A stretch of DNA of 6,721 nt, taken from Nitrospirota bacterium. GTDB taxonomy: Bacteria > Nitrospirota > Nitrospiria > JACQBZ01. Positions 4,441 through 6,721 of this stretch are shown piece by piece. How positions within the stretch are numbered: position 1 is the first letter of the stretch; every line of letters starts with the position of its first letter. The notes under the pieces are model-generated. The model had not been told where the DNA came from, ran no database searches, and was given only the letters and a program-made list of their open reading frames with translations. The stretch covers positions 1 through 6,721 of the forward strand of contig JACQHO010000065.1 of assembly GCA_016198945.1 (NCBI GenBank), in the 5' to 3' direction. The translations under genes and the position numbers were made by a program.

Positions 4441-6636
4441 ATGCTCCAGCACGATTTTCTTAGACGACTCACGGCGAGCTTCCTCTTCCTGATCGCACCG
4501 GGCCTGCCGGTCTCGCTTTACGCCGAAGAACCGATCCGCCATGACTTGAAGGCCGTACTGCAGCCGGATAAAAGCCATCTTGAGGTCGAAGATACGATCA
4601 CCCTTCCCGCATCCTTCCTTGCCGAATCGGGCGGCAAACCGTCCTTTCTTCTTCACGGCGGGCTCAAGCCGGTCTCACCGACCCCCGGCATTACAATCAG
4701 CCGGATAACAGACCGGAAACAATCCGGCTCAAACCCGGCCGCGCAACGTTATTCCATCTCTCTTCCCCCCGGCCGGAAGGACTTTGTCGTCCGATATCAA
4801 GGCAGGATCGCTCCGCCCGCGTCGTCTGAAGATTCAGAGGCCGCGTTTGATGCCGGAGTCATTTCCGATGAAGGCATTTTTCTTTCCGGCTCGACCCCAT
4901 GGTATCCATGGTTTAATAACGATCCGGTCGCCTTCACAATGGAGGTTCGACTGCCGGTTCCGTGGGATGCGGTCAGTTCGGGCGAACGGACACGGCATGA
5001 ACGGAGGGATGGAACAATCGAGGCTCGATGGGAATCCAGACAGCCGCAGGATGAGATCCTGTTGATCGGCGGACGGTTCACCGAGTACGTCCGTTCGGCC
5101 GGGCCGGTTCAGGTCATGGCTTTTTTGCAGACTCCGGATGAGGGGTTGGCAAACCGCTACCTGGAAACAGGCGGATCGTATCTTCAAATGTACCAAACCC
5201 TTCTCGGCCCGTATCCCTACAAGAAATTCGCGCTGGTCGAGAATTTCTGGGAGACCGGTTATGGCATGCCCTCGTTGACGCTTCTGGGATCAACCGTCAT
5301 CCGCCTTCCATTTATACTGCATTCATCCTACCCACATGAAATCCTGCATAATTGGTGGGGAAACAGCGTCTTCGTGGATTACGAAAAGGGAAACTGGAGC
5401 GAAGGGTTGACGACCTATCTGGCCGACCATCTCATTCAGGAACAACGGGGAGCTGCACTCGAGCACCGGCGCGCCGCGCTCCAGAAATATACCGATTACG
5501 TCGCCGAGCGCAAGGATTTCCCGCTGACGGAGTTCCGCGCGCGCCACAATCCGGCAACGGAGGCGGTGGGGTATGGAAAGACGATGATGTTTTTCCATAT
5601 GCTTCGACGGCAGATGGGGGATGAGGCCTTCATAAGCGCTCTAAGGAATTTCTATCGCGAGAACCAATTCCGGCGGGCGACGTTTGAGGATCTGCGCGCC
5701 GCATTTTCAGGCGTCGCCGGAAAAGATCTTAGAAATGAATTCAGCCAGTGGATCAACCGGCCGGGGGCGCCGGCGTTGCGCATCAGCCGGGCCGAAACTC
5801 AAGTCCGGGGCGCCGGATATCTCGTGACCGCGCTTCTTGAGCAAACGCAGCCCGGACCGGTTTATCGTTTGCGTGTTCCGGTCGCCGTGACGATGGAGGG
5901 TCGCGCGCAGGCATACCAGACCACGGTCCGGCTGGATACCCAACGCCTCGGCCTCGAGCTGATGGTCCCGGGACGCCCCTTGCGGGTAGATGTCGATCCG
6001 GAATTCGACCTGTTCCGACGACTGGATCGCGATGAACTGCCGCCGGCATTGACACAGCCGTTCGGCTCCGAAAAGACGTTATTCATTATTCCAACGGGCG
6101 CGGATAAAATCACCCGGGACGGTTATCGGAAATTTGCAGAGTCCCTTTCGATATCGCGGCCGCCGTCTCAGCCCGGTTCGTTCGAGATCAATCAGGACGA
6201 CGAGATCGGCGAACTCCCGTCCGACCGCGCCGTCTGGATCCTGGGATGGGAAAACCGTTTTTTAACGAACGTCAAGACCGCCTTGTCCGGGTATGATCAA
6301 TCGATCAGGAATGAGGGTCTGCGGATTGGACAAATGGACGTTGCCCGGAACAATCACGCGATCGTTCTCACGGCCCGCCACCCCAAAAATTCCAATGCGC
6401 CGCTCTCTTGGGGTGCGGCCGGCTCGACAGCGGCCCTGCCCGGACTGGCGCGAAAGATTCCCCATTACGGCCCGTACAGCTATCTGATCTTTGAAGGCGA
6501 GGAGCCGAAAAATATTCTCAAGGGCCGATGGGAGGTCCCGAACTCCCCGCTATCCATCCCCGTGACCCAACCGGACGGCCGCGTGATCCAGGTGCCCCGA
6601 GGCATGCTTGAGCCGCGCCGTGCTTTGGCTGAATAG
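4441..6636 (+). CDS. Secreted M1-family zinc metallopeptidase lacking the aminopeptidase GXMEN motif
   Basis: The 731-residue protein starts with a signal peptide (hydrophobic core about 10-26, likely cut after A28 in LYA-EE). An M1-type beta domain follows (HDLKAVLQPDKSHLEVEDTITLP). The catalytic part has the zinc site HEILH at 299-303 and a glutamate at 321 in NWSEG. Y378 in VGYGKTMMFFHMLRR is the probable catalytic tyrosine. The short M1 body closes with FSQWINRPGAPAL near 434-445. A beta-rich section reaches about 535, then a region of about 190 residues (540-731) that I do not recognise. Two departures from classic M1 enzymes are seen: GXMEN reads GYGMPSLT (273-280), without Glu-Asn, and the HEXXH-to-Glu spacing is 17 rather than 18 residues. 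It is probably periplasmic or surface-exposed; aminopeptidase activity is doubtful. No good ribosome binding site precedes its ATG, so it is probably coupled to the GYD gene. Confidence 0.88.
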   Translation: MLQHDFLRRLTASFLFLIAPGLPVSLYAEEPIRHDLKAVLQPDKSHLEVEDTITLPASFLAESGGKPSFLLHGGLKPVSPTPGITISRITDRKQSGSNPAAQRYSISLPPGRKDFVVRYQGRIAPPASSEDSEAAFDAGVISDEGIFLSGSTPWYPWFNNDPVAFTMEVRLPVPWDAVSSGERTRHERRDGTIEARWESRQPQDEILLIGGRFTEYVRSAGPVQVMAFLQTPDEGLANRYLETGGSYLQMYQTLLGPYPYKKFALVENFWETGYGMPSLTLLGSTVIRLPFILHSSYPHEILHNWWGNSVFVDYEKGNWSEGLTTYLADHLIQEQRGAALEHRRAALQKYTDYVAERKDFPLTEFRARHNPATEAVGYGKTMMFFHMLRRQMGDEAFISALRNFYRENQFRRATFEDLRAAFSGVAGKDLRNEFSQWINRPGAPALRISRAETQVRGAGYLVTALLEQTQPGPVYRLRVPVAVTMEGRAQAYQTTVRLDTQRLGLELMVPGRPLRVDVDPEFDLFRRLDRDELPPALTQPFGSEKTLFIIPTGADKITRDGYRKFAESLSISRPPSQPGSFEINQDDEIGELPSDRAVWILGWENRFLTNVKTALSGYDQSIRNEGLRIGQMDVARNNHAIVLTARHPKNSNAPLSWGAAGSTAALPGLARKIPHYGPYSYLIFEGEEPKNILKGRWEVPNSPLSIPVTQPDGRVIQVPRGMLEPRRALAE

Positions 6637-6651
6637 GAAATCTCCACGATC

Positions 6652-6721
6652 ATGAGACACCTGACCCGTCCAATGTACACGCTGTCCCTTCTCACTTTCT
6701 TTCTCCTTCTTTACGGATGCC
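6652..6721 (+). CDS. Start of a probable lipoprotein, cut by the window edge
   Basis: Twenty-three codons are visible: a basic start (MRHLTRP), a hydrophobic stretch (LSLLTFFLLL) and YGC at 21-23, which fits a lipobox with Cys23 (L-Y-G-C; the Tyr at -2 is unusual). It would be lipidated and held at a membrane. It begins 15 nt after the peptidase stop and likely shares its transcript. The only ribosome binding candidate, AGGAAA at 6635-6640, is rather distant; a second in-frame ATG lies at 6673. The mature protein is outside the window, so its family is unknown. A ChaN-type lipoprotein is one guess from memory of similar neighbourhoods, not supported by the visible residues. Confidence 0.6.
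   Translation, partial: MRHLTRPMYTLSLLTFFLLLYGC

Overview
The window (6,721 bp, moderately high GC) reads as chromosomal DNA of a Gram-negative-type bacterium. It carries a TPP riboswitch, a bacterial thiSG(E) cluster, Dpp-type inner-membrane permeases, a Sec-exported M1-family zinc peptidase and the start of a probable lipoprotein. Several promoters close to the sigma70 consensus can be read. The protein style fits Nitrospirota, deltaproteobacterial-type lineages or similar, but this is an impression and no marker gene is present. No mobile element, CRISPR array, tRNA or rRNA was seen.

Left third (minus strand, about 2109 to 153): a thiamin thiazole/coupling operon in the order promoter - TPP aptamer - intrinsic terminator - thiS - thiG - thiE. 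The leader is unusually readable. The aptamer's 3' conserved segment can pair either within the aptamer or with the 5' half of the terminator, which predicts TPP-dependent premature termination. The aptamer carries an unusually long hairpin arm (about 89 nt) between its conserved halves. Downstream of thiE, a separate promoter (TTGACC-17-TAGAAT with extended -10) appears to drive a further minus-strand gene, of which only the first codons are inside the window.

Middle (plus strand, 2161 to 4072): a promoter, then dppB- and dppC-like peptide/nickel-type ABC permease genes, 10 nt apart. No ATPase or substrate-binding protein gene accompanies them here.

Right third (plus strand, 4084 to the edge): a second promoter and a near-perfect Shine-Dalgarno precede a 97-residue GYD-domain protein. 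Three bases later follows a 731-residue secreted M1-like metallopeptidase with an intact zinc site but no aminopeptidase GXMEN glutamate. Fifteen bases after that begins a lipoprotein gene cut by the window edge. The last three genes look like one transcription unit, possibly also read from the dppBC promoter. The permeases may import peptides and the peptidase may cut them outside the cytoplasm, but that link rests on adjacency only.
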